64,000 bases of DNA from Flavobacteriaceae bacterium. GTDB taxonomy: Bacteria > Bacteroidota > Bacteroidia > Flavobacteriales > Flavobacteriaceae. Shown here piece by piece: positions 61,364-64,000 of the stretch. The stretch spans positions 1-64,000 of the forward strand of contig JAENXC010000008.1 of NCBI GenBank assembly GCA_016649715.1. The letters are read 5' to 3'. Every line of letters begins with the position of its first letter. Position 1 is the first letter of the stretch. A program made the position numbers and the translations under genes. The notes beneath the pieces are model-generated. The model made no database searches and had not been told where the DNA came from. It worked only from the letters and a program-made list of their open reading frames with translations.

Positions 61364-61688
61364 AATCTATTTCTGTTTGGTTGATTTCAAGTTGCAAATT
61401 TACGCGGAAAGGCAAATATCGGCAATATATAATGGATTTTCTTACACAAAATGTCATAGTTTAAAAGAGAACCACGAACCACGACCGCTTCACTACAAGA
61501 TCCACGACAGATTCGTCTTCAAAAACGAAAATTATAGACTAATAACCTTTCGTTCCAGTCCCTTTAGTCTTGTTTCTCTTTAGTCGTGACTCCCTTCAGT
61601 CCAGCTTCCATAAACTTTTCAATATTTTCTCATCATTCCCAAAGTGGGTTCACGGCATTTTGTATTTTAGCGCAAACATACTTTTTCA
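61364..61688. other. Intergenic region between divergent genes
   Basis: 325 bases without a gene. It holds the promoter of the small membrane protein at its left end and two adjacent GAACCAC units at about 61471-61484. Short open frames here have no family resemblance. I find no firm promoter for the carboxylase gene. Confidence 0.65.
61395..61425 (-). promoter_or_regulatory. Promoter of the small membrane protein gene
   Basis: On the minus strand TTG (61423-61425), 20 bases and TAAATTTG (61395-61402) match the Bacteroidota -33/-7 consensus well. The leader would be about 25-30 bases. Confidence 0.6.
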
Positions 61689-63332
61689 ATGGATTTAAAC
61701 TTCAACATAAACGAAGACCACAATAAACTACTGGTTTCAGAATTAAGGCACAAACTGGTAAAAGTGAAGCTTGGCGGTGGCCAAAAACGAATTGACAAAC
61801 AGCACGCGCAAGGCAAACTCACTGCCCGCGAGCGGATTGCATATTTACTGGATCCAAAAAAAACAAGTATCGAAATCGGGGCATTTGCCGGCGATGGAAT
61901 GTATGAAGAACACGGAGGCGCGCCCGGCGGTGGCGTGGTTGTGAAGATTGGTTATGTGAAGGGAAGACAATGTATTGTTGTTGCCAATGACGCTACCGTG
62001 AAAGCAGGCGCTTGGTTTCCCATTACCGCAAAAAAGAACCTGCGTGCCCAGGAAATTTCCATCGAAAACCGTTTGCCCATCATCTATTTGGTGGACAGTG
62101 CGGGGGTTTACCTTCCTATGCAGGACGAAATTTTCCCTGATAAGGAACACTTCGGAAGAATTTTCCGTAACAATGCCGTAATGAGCAGTATGGGCATTAC
62201 GCAGATTGCAGCCGTGATGGGCAGTTGCGTTGCTGGTGGTGCATATCTTCCCATTATGAGCGATGAAGCTTTAATCGTTGACAAAACCGGAAGTATTTTT
62301 CTGGCGGGAAGTTATTTGGTGAAAGCTGCCATTGGCGAAAGCATCGATAATGAAGAACTTGGCGGCGCAACAACACATTGTGAAGTTAGTGGCGTTACCG
62401 ATTACAAAGCCAAAGACGACAAAGATGCCCTCGATAAAATAAAAAACATAGTTTCCAAAATAGGCGATTTTGACAAAGCTGGTTTCAACCGTGAAAAGGC
62501 GGTAAAACCAAAGGAAAACCAAGAAGATATCTACGGAATCATCCCAAAATCGCGCGCCGAGCAGTACGATATGCGCGAAATAATAAAACGCCTCGTGGAT
62601 GATAGTGATTTTGAGGAATACAAAGAAGGCTACGGACAAACAATCCTAACAGGTTATGCGCGTATTGACGGTTGGGCCGTGGGTATTGTAGCCAACCAAC
62701 GCACTTTGGTAAAAACTACCAAGGCAAAAACCAAACCCAGCGAAATGCAGTTCGGCGGCGTAATTTATAGCGACAGTGCTGACAAAGCCACCCGCTTTAT
62801 AGCAAACTGCAACCAAAAGAAAATACCACTCGTGTTTTTGCAGGACGTAACAGGTTTTATGGTAGGTAGCAAAAGCGAACACGGAGGCATCATTAAAGAC
62901 GGTGCCAAAATGGTGAATGCCGTGAGCAACAGCGTTGTTCCTAAATTTACAATTATAATTGGCAACAGTTACGGCGCCGGAAATTACGCTATGTGCGGCA
63001 AGGCGTACGATCCACGGTTAATAGTAGCGTGGCCAAGTGCTGAACTCGCGGTTATGAGCGGAAACAGCGCTGCAAAAGTTTTGCTTCAAATTGAAACTGC
63101 TTCGCTTAAAAAGAAAGGTGAAACAATAACCCCTGAAGTGGAAAAAGAGCTCTATGACAAAATCAAGGCCCGCTACGACAGGCAGATTTCCCCCTATTTT
63201 GCAGCATCCAGAATTTGGACCGACGCCGTGATAGACCCGTTGGATACTCGCCAGTGGATTTCGATGGGCATTGAAGCGGCAAACCATGCACCTATTGAGA
63301 AGGCTTTTAATATGGGGGTTATTCAAGTTTAA
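61689..63332 (+). CDS. Acyl-CoA carboxylase beta (carboxyltransferase) subunit
   Basis: 547 residues with the two crotonase-like halves of a biotin-dependent carboxyltransferase. The first half (about 30-280) has GKLTARERIAYLLDP and VVANDATVKAGAWFPITAKK; the second (about 290-545) has the CoA and biotin pockets with GYARIDGWAVGIVANQ, LVFLQDVTGFMVGSKSEHGGIIKDGAKM and IIGNSYGAGNYAMCGKAYDPR. The closest known enzymes are propionyl-CoA and methylcrotonyl-CoA carboxylases; sequence alone does not choose. No alpha or biotin-carrier subunit is adjacent. ATG start. Confidence 0.93.
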   Translation: MDLNFNINEDHNKLLVSELRHKLVKVKLGGGQKRIDKQHAQGKLTARERIAYLLDPKKTSIEIGAFAGDGMYEEHGGAPGGGVVVKIGYVKGRQCIVVANDATVKAGAWFPITAKKNLRAQEISIENRLPIIYLVDSAGVYLPMQDEIFPDKEHFGRIFRNNAVMSSMGITQIAAVMGSCVAGGAYLPIMSDEALIVDKTGSIFLAGSYLVKAAIGESIDNEELGGATTHCEVSGVTDYKAKDDKDALDKIKNIVSKIGDFDKAGFNREKAVKPKENQEDIYGIIPKSRAEQYDMREIIKRLVDDSDFEEYKEGYGQTILTGYARIDGWAVGIVANQRTLVKTTKAKTKPSEMQFGGVIYSDSADKATRFIANCNQKKIPLVFLQDVTGFMVGSKSEHGGIIKDGAKMVNAVSNSVVPKFTIIIGNSYGAGNYAMCGKAYDPRLIVAWPSAELAVMSGNSAAKVLLQIETASLKKKGETITPEVEKELYDKIKARYDRQISPYFAASRIWTDAVIDPLDTRQWISMGIEAANHAPIEKAFNMGVIQV

Positions 63333-63860
63333 AACTTTCCACACGTTTCTATGTTTTGCTGGGTATTATCGATAACTCACCGTTCTCATTATATTTAAGC
63401 GCAAACTACCAAAAAAACTCACTTCCACTGTCGGGCCGTACTTGCCCTGCCTGCGAATTCGCAACTTGGGGACGGGAAACAATCTGCTGTTAACCCATAA
63501 TAGGATCCTACAAATGGAACCTAATTGAGGAAACTGATGAATAATTAGTCTCTTTTCCCAATTTTTATTTTAGAAAAAAAACGCTCCCATTTATTTTTTC
63601 AATACTATTTTTTTATAATTTTATTCTTATAAACAAGTTAACTATTTGAAAATAGATGAGTTACAATTTTCAAAATCTGGTTTCTCCCCTAAAAAATATT
63701 AGTGCAAATTATAAAATTAATGTATTCGACCTTCGTTGAGAATGCATAACCTACGAGGTCCAAAAATTGTTTTTTTTTAGCCCATTCATTGATTAGTGAC
63801 CATAATTTACATATCCCCAATTTGTCCAACAGAATGTTTTTGTTTTATCTAAAATTTAAA
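63333..63860. other. Intergenic region, 528 bases
   Basis: No gene is supported. Near 63444-63463 a CCTGCCTGC fragment runs into the perfect palindrome TGCGAATTCGCA (63452-63463), a decayed member of the palindrome family. The rest is AT-rich with several T and A runs and no clear promoter motif. Confidence 0.65.
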
Positions 63861-64000
63861 ATGATGAAAAAAGTTTTAAAATTTTTGGGAATTGGTATTG
63901 CCGCAGTTTTACTTTTGGCTGGCGTATTTGTAATTTATATTTACGCAACCCCCATTCCCTATTACGATGTGGAAAAAATAGCCTTCCAAGCAAAGGCAAC
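63861..64000 (+). CDS. N-terminus of a membrane-anchored protein (cut by window end)
   Basis: An open frame from ATG 63861 (or 63864) runs off the window after 46 codons. It shows a short basic start (MMKKVLKF), one hydrophobic helix (LGIGIAAVLLLAGVFVIYIYA) and then an extracytoplasmic start (TPIPYYDVEKIAFQAKA). The layout would fit a membrane-anchored c-type cytochrome, but no haem motif is inside the window. Confidence 0.7.
   Translation, partial: MMKKVLKFLGIGIAAVLLLAGVFVIYIYATPIPYYDVEKIAFQAKA

Overview
This window reads as chromosomal DNA of a Flavobacteriaceae member (phylum Bacteroidota). The signs are gliding genes gldB and gldC, type IX secretion (T9SS) C-terminal sorting domains, a SusC/SusD pair under an ECF sigma/FecR pair, DAP-type MurE, promoters of the TAnnTTTG kind, many Bacteroidota lipoprotein signals and a CAL67264-type small membrane protein. 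The genus cannot be fixed from the sequence alone.

Layout. (1) 193-16579, minus strand: a nearly complete division and cell wall (dcw) operon in the order mraZ-rsmH-ftsL-ftsI-murE-mraY-murD-ftsW-murG-murC-ftsQ-ftsA-ftsZ, ended by a terminator and followed by a YqeY gene. Its promoter carries an array of MraZ-type boxes. Six of its genes appear to start on GTG or TTG. (2) 16786-30070: housekeeping and small-metabolism genes (alpha/beta hydrolase, engB, gldC, gldB, nadE, an atypical response regulator, dnaG, rdgB, a SpoU-type rRNA/tRNA methyltransferase, a sirtuin, a frameshifted VOC gene, a persulfide dioxygenase-rhodanese protein, an M28 peptidase lipoprotein). (3) 30211-42713, minus strand: a 12.5-kb co-directional nutrient-acquisition locus: ECF sigma, FecR, SusC with an STN domain, SusD, two PKD/YWTD surface lipoproteins, an exported cyanophycinase-family enzyme, an exported M20 peptidase and a T9SS-exported second cyanophycinase-family protein. 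I read it as a candidate locus for capturing and degrading external cyanophycin or a similar isopeptide polymer; this is the most interesting system here. (4) 43268-49483: tRNA-His with degenerate tandem copies of its 3' end, bshB1, a trans-sulfuration enzyme and a histidine-degradation operon (hutI, hutG, ftcD). (5) about 49560-55620: an AT-rich accessory island with a single-chain type IIG restriction-modification enzyme, two unknown proteins with HEPN-like Rx4H motifs, an unknown helical protein and, behind it, a ten-unit array with an exact 21-bp period. (6) 55752-64000: a BNR-repeat surface protein, ettA, a DinB-family protein, a small membrane protein, an acyl-CoA carboxylase beta subunit and the start of a membrane-anchored protein cut by the window edge.

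A recurring theme is short tandem heptamer repeats, with different but related 7-bp units at each site, placed in intergenic gaps and often touching start codons (ftsI, ftsW, murC) or the gldB promoter. Dispersed GC-rich palindromes also occur, and two of them form the 3' ends of genes.
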